Shown: positions 51,609 through 59,734 of the stretch, one piece after another
Position numbering within the stretch: position 1 is the stretch's first letter
Layout: every line of letters begins with the position of its first letter
DNA from: CALDUY01 sp046350255
Lineage (GTDB): Bacteria > Planctomycetota > Planctomycetia > Gemmatales > Gemmataceae
Length of the DNA stretch: 64,000 nucleotides
Reading direction: 5' to 3'
Assembly: GCA_046350255.1 (NCBI GenBank)
Contig: JAXMAV010000033.1
Coordinates: 1-64,000, forward strand
Notes under the pieces: model-generated
What the model was told of the DNA's origin: nothing
What the model saw: the letters and a program-made list of their open reading frames with translations, nothing else
The model's database searches: none
Position numbers and translations under genes: made by a program

Positions 51609-52568
51609 TCAATCGTCCTGCATGGCCAGGCGAAAGCCATAGTTGCCCGACCCGCTGTCGGGCGAGAAACGTTCGCGTCCGCCGGACCGACAGGTCCAGC
51701 TGTAGCTGTACCACGAGCCTCCGCGCAGCACGCGGAGCGCGCCGGTGAAAGGTCCGGACGGATCGTCGACGGGGCTGCTTTCGTAGTAGGAATCATTGTA
51801 CCAGTCGGCGCACCACTCCCAGACGTTGCCATGCATGTCGAAGAGGCCGAACAGGTTGGGGGGATAGGCACCCAGGGGGGAGGTTTGATGCAGCCAGGGC
51901 CCCGTGGCCGCGGCACCGTAGGGGAAGTTGCCGTCGAAGTTGGCCTGCAGACTGGACAGATCAGGGCCGTAATGGAACGGAGTGGAGGTGAGGCCGCGGC
52001 AGGCGTACTCCCATTGGGCCTCGGTGGGTAACTGACATTTCCAGCGAAAGCGAGCCTGCAGGTCGGACACAAACTCCATGGCCGTGTGCCAGGAAATCCC
52101 CTCGACGGGCCGGTCGCCTCCTCGAAATCGTCCGGGGGCCTGGGTCGCAGTCACGGCTTCCCACTGAGCCTGGGTGACCGGGAAGATGCCCAGCCAGAAC
52201 GGCCGGGTCAGCGTGACGGGATGCACAGGCCCCTCGTCCTCGTCGCGGCGTTCCTCGGTGAGGGGGGTGCCCATGTAGAAGCTACCCGGAGGAATCTGCA
52301 CGAACTCCAGCCCAAGATCCGGACCGATGGCCAGGCGTCGGCGCGGAAGCGGCAGACAGAAGCCTGCGGCCACCAGATCGCGCAGCTGTTGTTCGAGGGA
52401 AGGCCAAGCGGCATCACTGGTAGGTCGTCGCAGCTGGAGAAACAGGCGTACCAGTTCGGCGCGGGCCGGCTGGCTGGTATCGTCGAGCCAGTCGGCGAGG
52501 ACAGCCCAGTTGGAATCCTCCCAAGGATCTGCCTCGATGGCAGCGAGAAGAGCCCTTTCGAGATCCAT
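51609..52568 (-). CDS. TIGR02996-domain protein with SUMF1/formylglycine-generating-type module
   Basis: A 319-residue protein. Residues 1-47 (MDLERALLAAIEADPWEDSN and WAVLADWLDDTSQPARAELV) match the TIGR02996 repeat-companion domain that is a hallmark of Gemmata-like planctomycetes. Residues 85-317 are SUMF1-type: VQIPPGSFYMGTPLTEE, FPVTQAQWEAVT, NLFGLFDMHGNVWEWCADWY and GGSWYSYSWTCRSGGRE. True sulfatase-modifying enzymes need two active Cys near the C-terminus (C-G-x-x-C type); I see only one Cys in the expected region, so it may be a binding/regulatory relative. No start problem; ATG 52568. Confidence 0.88.
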   Translation of the reverse strand: MDLERALLAAIEADPWEDSNWAVLADWLDDTSQPARAELVRLFLQLRRPTSDAAWPSLEQQLRDLVAAGFCLPLPRRRLAIGPDLGLEFVQIPPGSFYMGTPLTEERRDEDEGPVHPVTLTRPFWLGIFPVTQAQWEAVTATQAPGRFRGGDRPVEGISWHTAMEFVSDLQARFRWKCQLPTEAQWEYACRGLTSTPFHYGPDLSSLQANFDGNFPYGAAATGPWLHQTSPLGAYPPNLFGLFDMHGNVWEWCADWYNDSYYESSPVDDPSGPFTGALRVLRGGSWYSYSWTCRSGGRERFSPDSGSGNYGFRLAMQDD

Positions 52569-52809
52569 GAAGGTAGCTCCACGGGTGGCGCACCAGAGCC
52601 AGGGTGTCGGGTCGTCGGACTGCTTCCACCACGAATCTTCATTTCAAGATCTGTGGGAAGTGCATTCCGGCTGCTTGCGTCGCGTTCCCCTGACCTGTTA
52701 GTATAACGCAAACGAACCCGGTCTCGTGGACGCGCCTCTAACAGGCGGGAGCCGCCTGGTTGAGTCGATCGCGAGATCGGACTGGCGCGTCATTTCGAGA
52801 GGGTGCTTC

Positions 52810-53445
52810 ATGAATTCCTCTGCCAGCACTGCCCTGGACGCCAGTGTCTTGGTTCTTAACAAGCTGTTCATGGCCATCCACATCATCTCGGTCCGGCGGG
52901 CGTTCAGCCTGCTGTGCAAGGATCAAGCCGAGGTGGTGAGCCTGGAAGACGGTCAGTTCATGACCTACGACTTCACGACGTGGCGTGAGGTCAGCGAATT
53001 CCGGGCGCGTCTGTATCGTCAGGAAGACGACGACTGGGTGCGAACCGTGACCAGCTCGATTCAGGTCCCCCGGGTCATTCGGCTCATTGGGTACGATCGC
53101 TTGCCAAAGCAGACGGTGAAGTTCAACCGGCGAAACATCTTCGCCCGGGACAACAACCAATGTCAGTACTGCGGTAAGAAGTTCCCCACCAGCGAGCTGA
53201 GTCTTGACCATGTGGTTCCGCGGAGCCAGGGTGGCAACGCCACCTGGGAGAATATCGTCTGTGCCTGCGTCTCCTGCAACGTCCGCAAGGGAGGTCGGAC
53301 GCCTCGGGAGGCCAACATGGCGCTGATCCGCAAACCGGAGAAGCCCAAGCGCAGTCCGATGTTGAACCTGAAGCTGACCAACCGCAAGTACCAGACCTGG
53401 AAATCGTTCCTCGACAATGCTTACTGGTCGGTGGAACTGAAATAA
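52810..53445 (+). CDS. HNH endonuclease family protein
   Basis: A 211-residue protein starting at ATG 52810 with GAGAGGG 6-8 nt upstream; the ORF opens at 52726 but the first 28 residues are not family-like. The N-terminal half (LDASVLVLNKLFMAIHIISV) is the usual extension of this planctomycete/proteobacterial HNH group. The nuclease core has CxxC (CQYCGKKF), the HNH first His/Asp in LDHVVPRSQGG, Asn in NATWENIVCACVSCNVRKG and the second CxxC. It would nick or cleave DNA in the cytoplasm; target unknown. A GC-rich hairpin follows (53449-53481). Confidence 0.93.
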   Translation: MNSSASTALDASVLVLNKLFMAIHIISVRRAFSLLCKDQAEVVSLEDGQFMTYDFTTWREVSEFRARLYRQEDDDWVRTVTSSIQVPRVIRLIGYDRLPKQTVKFNRRNIFARDNNQCQYCGKKFPTSELSLDHVVPRSQGGNATWENIVCACVSCNVRKGGRTPREANMALIRKPEKPKRSPMLNLKLTNRKYQTWKSFLDNAYWSVELK

Positions 53446-53448
53446 CCA

Positions 53449-53481
53449 GCGAGGCGGCCAGGACACTCCCGGCCGCCTCGC
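53449..53481 (+). terminator. Strong hairpin after the HNH gene, probable terminator
   Basis: GCGAGGCGGCC and GGCCGCCTCGC form an 11-bp perfect stem with an 11-nt loop. The trailing bases are TGCGTTGTC, not a true U-run, so the terminator role is moderate. Confidence 0.5.
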
Positions 53482-53536
53482 TGCGTTGTCGGCCTGTCCC
53501 CAGTGCCTGCACTGTGGGAGGGAATCTTATTGTCTC

Positions 53537-54190
53537 TTACTGTTTGCCCAGGATGCCATCCAGCACCCAGCAGCCGCGAACGTGCCCACTGGCCGTGCGA
53601 CAGTGCTGGAGCAAGGATTCATTCGTGCAACCGGCTTCTTCCAGGGCATCGGCCAGCACCGGCATCGTGGAGAAGTCGCGCGTCTGGTAGATGGCCTGGG
53701 CCATCTTTTCCACCGTCCGCCCCTGCCAGGTGAGTACTTCCTCATCCAGAGGCCAGGTTTGCGATTCGGGGCCCAGAATCTCCAGCAGGCAGTCTGCCAG
53801 CTCCTCGAACCATGCGGAATCGGCGGGATTTGTGTATGGAAGCGGCTGTCTCGGCAGCCCCGACACGCTAGAGGTTTGCTGGTACACACTAGTGGCCCAG
53901 TTGATCGCGCGCACCATCATGGAGATGGGATCCTGCTCCGGCGACCAGAGCAGAGCCCAGGCAATGTCCACCGGGTTGAACCGTCCCAGGTAGCGAGCCG
54001 AGGCCAGTTGATGAGCCGAGGCCTGGCCGTCGGCAAATTGCTCGGCCAGGGCGATGGCGTTCTGGTTGTGGCGAAGCTGGGCGATGGGAAGCACCCGCAT
54101 GAAGGCGCTGGCTGCGAGGCGCCAGCGCCGGGGGCTGGGCCTGGTTTCTACCAGCCTATTGAACAGGGCGTTCCAGTGGTTTTGGGTCAA
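53537..54190 (-). CDS. Planctomycete protein of unknown function
   Basis: A 217-residue protein starting with TTG 54190, supported by AGGAG 7-8 nt upstream. The C-terminal stretch PVLADALEEAGCTNESLLQH with CRTASGHVRGCWVLDGILGKQ fits a motif often seen at the ends of planctomycete proteins (LADALEDAGCxxxxxLxHCR, HVRGCWVVDLLL). No catalytic motif is recognised. Its first 35 bp overlap the end of the upstream membrane protein gene, so both are one transcript. Confidence 0.75.
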   Translation of the reverse strand: MTQNHWNALFNRLVETRPSPRRWRLAASAFMRVLPIAQLRHNQNAIALAEQFADGQASAHQLASARYLGRFNPVDIAWALLWSPEQDPISMMVRAINWATSVYQQTSSVSGLPRQPLPYTNPADSAWFEELADCLLEILGPESQTWPLDEEVLTWQGRTVEKMAQAIYQTRDFSTMPVLADALEEAGCTNESLLQHCRTASGHVRGCWVLDGILGKQ

Positions 54191-54902
54191 GGGCGGCTCC
54201 TGGTTTCCGGGCCACGTTGCGTTCTCCCGTCATCCAGGCGGGCGCTTGCCAGGATTCGGGCTTCTTCACCCAGGGAGGCATTCCTTCCCAGGCAATATAG
54301 CCGAGGGCGAACAGGATGAGGTAGGTGGCAATGGTGGCCGGCACCGAGGGCGAGAAGAACTTCAGGGCCGAGCCTGCGAACTGATTGAATTGTATTTTGA
54401 TCCCCGAGATGTTGACCGCGTAGATCTCGTCAAGGATGAGGTGCGAGAGGAACCCCACCATCACCCCAGCAGCGAGAAAGAGCCGTAGAGCGATATCGCG
54501 CGAGGGGTAGGTGAGATAAATGGCCAGCCCGCTGATGAGCAGAGCGGGAAGCGAATGAAACATGCCGCGATGCACAGTGAAGCGGCGGAAGAGATTGCTG
54601 AGGACGTAGCGGACGACGAAGTAGACGCCTGCGATGATGACCACACACTGCTCGAGCGACATGCCGTGTTCGCGGAGAGGATGGTAGGCCAGGAAGGCTG
54701 ACACGGCCGCCAGCACGCCGAACATCTCGCGGACGGGCACCCCGGAATCGCTATCGAGGTCGGGGATGGCTCCGCCGACGCTGGTCAGCCCCGCGGCCAA
54801 GGCGCAGGTGCCCCAGTCGTAATCCTTTTGCAGTAGCGCCAGCGCCCCGTAGCCGACCCCGAGCGGGACCGCCAACGACATGTGCCCCTTAAAACTGGCC
54901 AT
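54156..54902 (-). CDS. YdjM-like membrane metal-dependent hydrolase family protein
   Basis: A 248-residue membrane protein. ATG 54902 has AAGGAGAGG just upstream and replaces the much longer ORF start at 55214. The pattern KGHMSLAVPLGVGYG at the N-terminus, VGGAIPDLDSDSGVPVREM, FTVHRGMFHSLPALL and GFLSHLILDEIYAVN is that of the YdjM/DUF457 family, with conserved His and Asp as probable metal ligands. Five or more hydrophobic helices. YdjM in Escherichia coli is an SOS-regulated inner-membrane protein; function here is unknown. Confidence 0.85.
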   Translation of the reverse strand: MASFKGHMSLAVPLGVGYGALALLQKDYDWGTCALAAGLTSVGGAIPDLDSDSGVPVREMFGVLAAVSAFLAYHPLREHGMSLEQCVVIIAGVYFVVRYVLSNLFRRFTVHRGMFHSLPALLISGLAIYLTYPSRDIALRLFLAAGVMVGFLSHLILDEIYAVNISGIKIQFNQFAGSALKFFSPSVPATIATYLILFALGYIAWEGMPPWVKKPESWQAPAWMTGERNVARKPGAALDPKPLERPVQ

Positions 54903-55008
54903 GACCTCTCCTTGCCGGGCTAGAATTCCGACGGGCGCAGGTGGCCCGGCGCCGGGTCCGCGGCGCGCGAGCCATTGTGCGGCCAGGCCGTCTGGGAAGC
55001 AAGGTCGA

Positions 55009-57150
55009 TCAGCCCGGGTAGAAGCCCCGACGGTCGGCGGCCAACTTCTGCAGCAGTTCGGTGGGGTGGAAGCGGGCGCCCAAAGCCTCGTATTTGCCCA
55101 ACTTCTGCAGGACGGTCTCGATGCCCAGAGTATCGGCCCAGCGCAGGATACCGCCGCGGAAGCTTGGGAAGCCAATGCCGAGGATGAGCCCCATATCCAC
55201 GTCGCCGGGCTCACGAACGATCTGCTCGGCCAGCAAGCGGGTCGCCTCGGTCAGCATGGGCAGAAACAGGCGATCCTGAATCTCCTCGATAGACAGTTCA
55301 CTGCCGCGGCCCTCGCGACGGACCTTCGCCAGGAACGGGGCCAGGGCGGGATCATCGGAGCCCCGCGAGCTTTTGGCGTAGCTGTAGAAGCCCGCCCCGG
55401 TCTTCTGCCCCAGGCGGCCCGCCGCCACCAGTTCGTCGAGAATCCGGGTGGGCACCGATCGATCCTGGAAGGCGGTGTTCACCACCTTGCCCGCGTACAG
55501 GGCGGTGTCGAGCCCCACCACGTCGTTCAGGGTGACGGGCCCCATCGGCATGCCGAAAGCGGTTGCAGCCTTGTCGAGAACGCGGGGCGGCACGCCTTCC
55601 TCGAGGAGCAACATTGCCTCGTTCATGTAGGGGAACAGGATCCGGTTTACCAGGAAGCCCGGGCAGTCGCGCACGACGATGGGCGTCTTGCCGATTCGCC
55701 GGGCCAGGGCCACCAGGGTAACCGCCGTCTCATCAGAGGTCTTGGCGCCGCGAATGACCTCGACCAGCTGCATCCGATCGACAGGATTGAAGAAGTGCAT
55801 ACCAGCGAAGCGGGCAGGGTCGCGCACCGACTCGGCCATGCGGGTGATGGAGATGGTCGAGGTGTTGGAGGCGAGAATAGCGCCGGGGCGCAGCACCTTC
55901 TCGATCTCGGCGTACAGCTGAATCTTAGCCGACTCGTTCTCGACGATGGCCTCGATAACCACGTCGCGGTCGGCCAGCGCCTGCGTTGTCTGGCTAGGAC
56001 TGAGACGAGCCAGGGCATCGGCCGCCTCGCTGGGAGTCATGCGCCCGATTTCCACCCGGCCCATCAAGCTGCGGGTGATGGCGGCCACACCCCGGTCGAT
56101 GGAGGCGGGAGTCACGTCGATCATCACGGCCGGCACGCCCCGCCGCACATGCGCCCCGGCGATGCCCGCCCCCATGATGCCCGCGCCCACGACGCCCACC
56201 TGGCCGACGGGGTGTGGCTGGATGGTAGGGTCGCTGGAGCCGGTGTCCTTGGCTAGTCGTTGCGACATGAAGAAAACCGCGATCAGGTTACGCGAGATGG
56301 GACTGCCCACCAGGGGCAGAAACGCCTCGGTTTCCACCTGCAACCCCTCGGCCAGGGTGCGGTTGCAACCTTTGTCGATGGCGTCCACGGCCGCCAGTGG
56401 AGCGGGGTAGTGGCCGCCAGTTTTGGCCAGAACCTGGGCGCGGGCCACGGCAAAGGTGAAGCTGGCCTGCTCCTCGGTCAGGCCGACCGGCTGCTGCTTG
56501 CGGAGGCGCGCCTCTTTCCAGCTGCCTTCCTGGGCGGCCCAGCGCACCAGGGCAAGGGCTTCTTCCAGCAGCCGTTCGGACGGCACGGCATCCCAGATCA
56601 GGCCGATCTGCCGGGCTCGGTCTGCCTTCGCGGCCTCGCCGGTGGTAATCATCTCCAGGGCAATGTTGGGACCGACCAGCCGGGTGAGCCGCTGCGTGCC
56701 TCCCCAGCCAGGGATGAGACCGATCTTCGTCTCGGGCAGGCCGAGTTCCGTGCGAGGACTGGCGCTGGCCAAGCGGTAATCGAACCCCAGGGCCAGTTCG
56801 AGCCCACCTCCCATGCAGGGGCCATCGATGGTAGCCACGGTCGGATAGGGAAGCTGCTCGAAGCGGGCGATGATTTCCAGCCCACGCTGAACCAACCGGC
56901 GCGACAGGGCAGCGTCGGGGCGAGCGCCTCCCAGTTCCTTGAGGTCGGCCCCGGCGATAAACATGCCCGGCTTGCCACTGCGAAAGACCAGGCCAGCCAG
57001 CCCCGACTGCTGCTCGAGCTGTCCCAGGATTTGCTCGAGTTCGGCCTGGACCGCCTGCCCCAGCGTGTTGGCCCGGCTACCGGGTTGATCGAACGTCACC
57101 ACAGCCACGCCGTCACGTGTTTCGAGCTGAATCGCGGGAGAGGCGCTCAT
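55009..57150 (-). CDS. Bifunctional enoyl-CoA hydratase / 3-hydroxyacyl-CoA dehydrogenase (FadJ/FadB-like)
   Basis: A 713-residue two-domain enzyme for fatty acid beta-oxidation. The N-terminal crotonase domain includes FIAGADLKELGG, PCMGGGLELALGFDYRLAS and GLPETKIGLIPGWGGTQRL (catalytic Glu region). The central NAD domain has VGVVGAGIMGAGIA and catalytic HFFNPVDRMQLVEVI; the C-terminal helices PFLVNR-type FLVNRILFPYMNEA follow, ending with the FPSFRGGILRWADTLG dimer segment. Length is normal. ATG 57150 follows AAGGAA; the ORF opens at 57597 but the added sequence is not family-like. No thiolase gene is in the window. Divergent from secG. Confidence 0.95.
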   Translation of the reverse strand: MSASPAIQLETRDGVAVVTFDQPGSRANTLGQAVQAELEQILGQLEQQSGLAGLVFRSGKPGMFIAGADLKELGGARPDAALSRRLVQRGLEIIARFEQLPYPTVATIDGPCMGGGLELALGFDYRLASASPRTELGLPETKIGLIPGWGGTQRLTRLVGPNIALEMITTGEAAKADRARQIGLIWDAVPSERLLEEALALVRWAAQEGSWKEARLRKQQPVGLTEEQASFTFAVARAQVLAKTGGHYPAPLAAVDAIDKGCNRTLAEGLQVETEAFLPLVGSPISRNLIAVFFMSQRLAKDTGSSDPTIQPHPVGQVGVVGAGIMGAGIAGAHVRRGVPAVMIDVTPASIDRGVAAITRSLMGRVEIGRMTPSEAADALARLSPSQTTQALADRDVVIEAIVENESAKIQLYAEIEKVLRPGAILASNTSTISITRMAESVRDPARFAGMHFFNPVDRMQLVEVIRGAKTSDETAVTLVALARRIGKTPIVVRDCPGFLVNRILFPYMNEAMLLLEEGVPPRVLDKAATAFGMPMGPVTLNDVVGLDTALYAGKVVNTAFQDRSVPTRILDELVAAGRLGQKTGAGFYSYAKSSRGSDDPALAPFLAKVRREGRGSELSIEEIQDRLFLPMLTEATRLLAEQIVREPGDVDMGLILGIGFPSFRGGILRWADTLGIETVLQKLGKYEALGARFHPTELLQKLAADRRGFYPG

Positions 57151-57382
57151 GAGAGTATTCCTTCGGAAGAAGCGCGGAACCACTCTGCAAGTGTATACCT
57201 GAGAGCAGGCCAGCAAAGCCCCGGCGAGACCGAAGCCCTGGGCCGTCCCGTGGAGGGATGCAGAAGCCGACCTGCGCCTGGACGGTAATCCTGTCTTCAC
57301 CCCGGCAGGAGAACCCGTATAATAGGAGCTTTCCGGGGGTCGTGGCCTGGGGTGATGTGCCGCCCCTCCTGGGGCAAGGAAT

Positions 57383-57715
57383 ATGGAGATGACAAGCATG
57401 TTGCTGCCGTTGTGGGCGGTCCCCGCCTGGGTGCCAGGCATCCTGAACATCGTCCTCCTGCTGACCGGGGTCTTTCTGATCCTTCTGGTGCTGATCCAGC
57501 GAGGCAAGGGCGGCGGTCTGGCCGGCGCGTTCGGCGGCGCTGGCGGTTCCAGCGCATTCGGCTCGCGGGCCGGCGATGCCTTCACGCGCATTACCATCTA
57601 CACCGCCGCCGTCTGGATCCTGCTCATCATGTTTTTGATCAAGACCACCCAGGTGCGCGATCCTCTCCCGACCAGTCGTCCCGACGTCGAGTCGCAAAAC
57701 TCCGCTCCGGAATAA
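57383..57715 (+). CDS. secG: Protein translocase subunit SecG
   Basis: A 110-residue membrane protein with two helices (VPGILNIVLLLTGVFLILLV and ITIYTAAVWILLIMFLI) and the conserved loop IQRGKGGGLAGAFGGAGGSS, AFGSRAGDAF. SecG assists SecYE in protein export. ATG 57383 is near GGAAT upstream; an alternative ATG is 57398. The C-terminal Ser/Pro tail is ordinary. It stands between fadJ and the yicC-gmk-rpoZ genes. Confidence 0.95.
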   Translation: MEMTSMLLPLWAVPAWVPGILNIVLLLTGVFLILLVLIQRGKGGGLAGAFGGAGGSSAFGSRAGDAFTRITIYTAAVWILLIMFLIKTTQVRDPLPTSRPDVESQNSAPE

Positions 57716-57826
57716 GGTAGACCCCGGAGCAGCGGCTCCACCAGGGAGCCGGAGCCCGCGCTGGCTCCGGCTCATCGCATTTTTCATCGTCCAGCGCATC
57801 TACCCAGGTCAGGAAGCGAGGTCGGC

Positions 57827-58714
57827 GTGTTGTTTAGCATGACGGGCTACGGCGAAGCCAGTTACTCCAGCGACACCCTGCAACTGGCGGTCGAGCTGCG
57901 TGCTGTCAACAACCGTTACCTGAAAATCTCCCTCCGCGCCGCCGAGCCCTACAACCTGCTCGAACCGGAGATTGAAAAGGTGGTGCGGCGGACCATCAAG
58001 CGCGGCACCCTGCAAATTCAACTGCGCTGCTCGCGCCAGTACACACCCCAGGACTTTCAGATCAACTCGGTGGCAGTGCGCAGCTACTTGGCCCAGCTGC
58101 AGACGCTGGCCAGCGAGCTATCGCTGGGAGAAAGCCCCGCGCTGCTGGGTCAGGTGCTGGCCCTGCCCGGCGTGGTACCGGAACCGTCGGCTGGCACGTT
58201 GCAATTCGAAGCGGAATGGCCGATCCTGGAACAGGTACTCGAAACCGCCCTGGGCCGGCTGCAGCAGATGCGCCAGGACGAGGGACGGGCCATGGCCCAG
58301 GAACTGCTGCAGCTGCGCGATCACATCAAGAGCGAACTGGAGGCCATCCAGCGCCGGGTCCCGCATGTGGCCGAGGCCTACCGCGACCGTCTGCTGGAGC
58401 GCGTGCGTTCGTTGCTGGGCGAACTGGATGTCGCCATCGACCGTAAGGATCTTATCAAGGAAGTAGCGGTGTTCGCCGAACGGGCCGACATTAGCGAAGA
58501 GGTCGTTCGCCTCGCCAGCCACCTCGTACAGTTTCAGGAGATCATCAACGAGCCCGAGAGCGCGGGGCGAAAGCTGGAGTTTCTGACGCAGGAGATGTTT
58601 CGGGAAACGAACACCATCGGCTCGAAAGGCAGTGACGTGGAGATTTCTCGTCACGTGGTCGAGATCAAGGGGAGCCTTGAGAAGATTCGCGAACTCGTGC
58701 AGAACGTGGAGTGA
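57827..58714 (+). CDS. yicC: YicC/YloC family endoribonuclease
   Basis: A 295-residue protein. MLFSMTGYGEASYSSDT is the family N-terminus; ELRAVNNRYLKISLRAAEPY and the C-terminal block GRKLEFLTQEMFRETNTIGSK, DVEISRHVVEIKGSLEKIRE are diagnostic. YicC proteins are metal-dependent endoribonucleases acting in RNA decay. GTG 57827 with AGGAAG upstream. It is followed by gmk (6 bp after) and rpoZ, the classic conserved order. Confidence 0.95.
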   Translation: MLFSMTGYGEASYSSDTLQLAVELRAVNNRYLKISLRAAEPYNLLEPEIEKVVRRTIKRGTLQIQLRCSRQYTPQDFQINSVAVRSYLAQLQTLASELSLGESPALLGQVLALPGVVPEPSAGTLQFEAEWPILEQVLETALGRLQQMRQDEGRAMAQELLQLRDHIKSELEAIQRRVPHVAEAYRDRLLERVRSLLGELDVAIDRKDLIKEVAVFAERADISEEVVRLASHLVQFQEIINEPESAGRKLEFLTQEMFRETNTIGSKGSDVEISRHVVEIKGSLEKIRELVQNVE

Positions 58715-58720
58715 CCCTGG

Positions 58721-59311
58721 ATGCAGCCCGCACCGCTGATTATCGTCTCCGGACCGTCGGGCAGCGGCAAGTCCACGCTCATTCGCCGGGTACTGGAGCA
58801 TCCGCCCTATCCCCTGCGGCTAGCGGTGTCGGCCACCACCCGACCCCAGCGCGTGGGCGAAGTGGAGGGAGTGCATTATCACTTCTGGACGCCGGAACGG
58901 TTCCGTGAGCAGCTTGAAGCTGGCGCCTTCCTCGAACATGCGGTGGTGCATGGTAAGCACCAGTACGGCACCCCCCGCAGCGAGGTGGACGGTTACCGGG
59001 AACAGGGCATCGGCGTCATTCTGGACATTGACGTCCAGGGAGCGGCTCTGGTGCGCCCGCTCTATCCCGATCTGCTGTCCATCTTCGTGGCCTTATCGCG
59101 ATGGGACATGTATGAGGAACGTCTCCGGGGCCGGGGCTCGGAATCCGACGAATCGATAGCCCGGCGCCTGGCCACCGCTCAGCGCGAGCTGGCTCGTCAG
59201 GGAGAGTACCAGTTTCTGATCCACAACGACGACCTCGACCGCGCCGTGTCCCAGTTTCGCGATCTCTTGTTACAGCACAGCGCGACCCGCTCAACGACCT
59301 CTGGGAGATGA
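58721..59311 (+). CDS. gmk: Guanylate kinase
   Basis: A 196-residue P-loop enzyme phosphorylating GMP to GDP. Walker A GPSGSGKS (11-18), the GMP-binding loop SATTRPQRVGEVEGVHYHF, EHAVVHGKHQYGTP and VILDIDVQGAA are all present; the Arg-rich lid is RGRGSESDESIARRL. Length standard. Stop overlaps the rpoZ start (ATGA). Confidence 0.97.
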   Translation: MQPAPLIIVSGPSGSGKSTLIRRVLEHPPYPLRLAVSATTRPQRVGEVEGVHYHFWTPERFREQLEAGAFLEHAVVHGKHQYGTPRSEVDGYREQGIGVILDIDVQGAALVRPLYPDLLSIFVALSRWDMYEERLRGRGSESDESIARRLATAQRELARQGEYQFLIHNDDLDRAVSQFRDLLLQHSATRSTTSGR

Positions 59312-59601
59312 TCATGCACGACGATCTGAAGGAAGAAGGCATCGTGAACAAGGTGGGCGGGCGCTTCAAGCTCTCCACTCTGATTCAGAAGCGTCTCATC
59401 ATGCTGAACACCGGGTCCAAGCCGCTGGTGGACATGCGCTCCAGCGACAAGATGGCCATCGTGATTCAGGAGATCCTGCACGACAAGATTTACCTGGATG
59501 CCTCGGGGCAGGTTCAGTCGCGCGGCATGTCCACGCAGGACATGGCGCGCCGGGCCATGCTCAGCGATGTGTCGGGCCATCTGGGTAGCTCGGACGACTG
59601 A
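59308..59601 (+). CDS. rpoZ: DNA-directed RNA polymerase omega subunit
   Basis: A 97-residue subunit. GRFKLSTLIQKRLIMLNTG is an RpoZ-type helix and PLVDMRSSDKMAIVIQEI follows the family pattern. Starts at ATG 59308 (overlapping the gmk stop) or ATG 59314. It stabilises RNA polymerase assembly. Placement after gmk is the common bacterial arrangement. Confidence 0.88.
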   Translation: MIMHDDLKEEGIVNKVGGRFKLSTLIQKRLIMLNTGSKPLVDMRSSDKMAIVIQEILHDKIYLDASGQVQSRGMSTQDMARRAMLSDVSGHLGSSDD

Positions 59602-59734
59602 GCCCGCGCCACTGTAGCACGCCAGGGAGGGCGTCTTGGCCAGGCAGGTCCGGCCGAGTACGCCCTCGCACTGTTTTTCTCTCGCATCCCATCATTCCCG
59701 CAGCCTGCGACGTCTACCCCCGGAGTTTGGAGCC

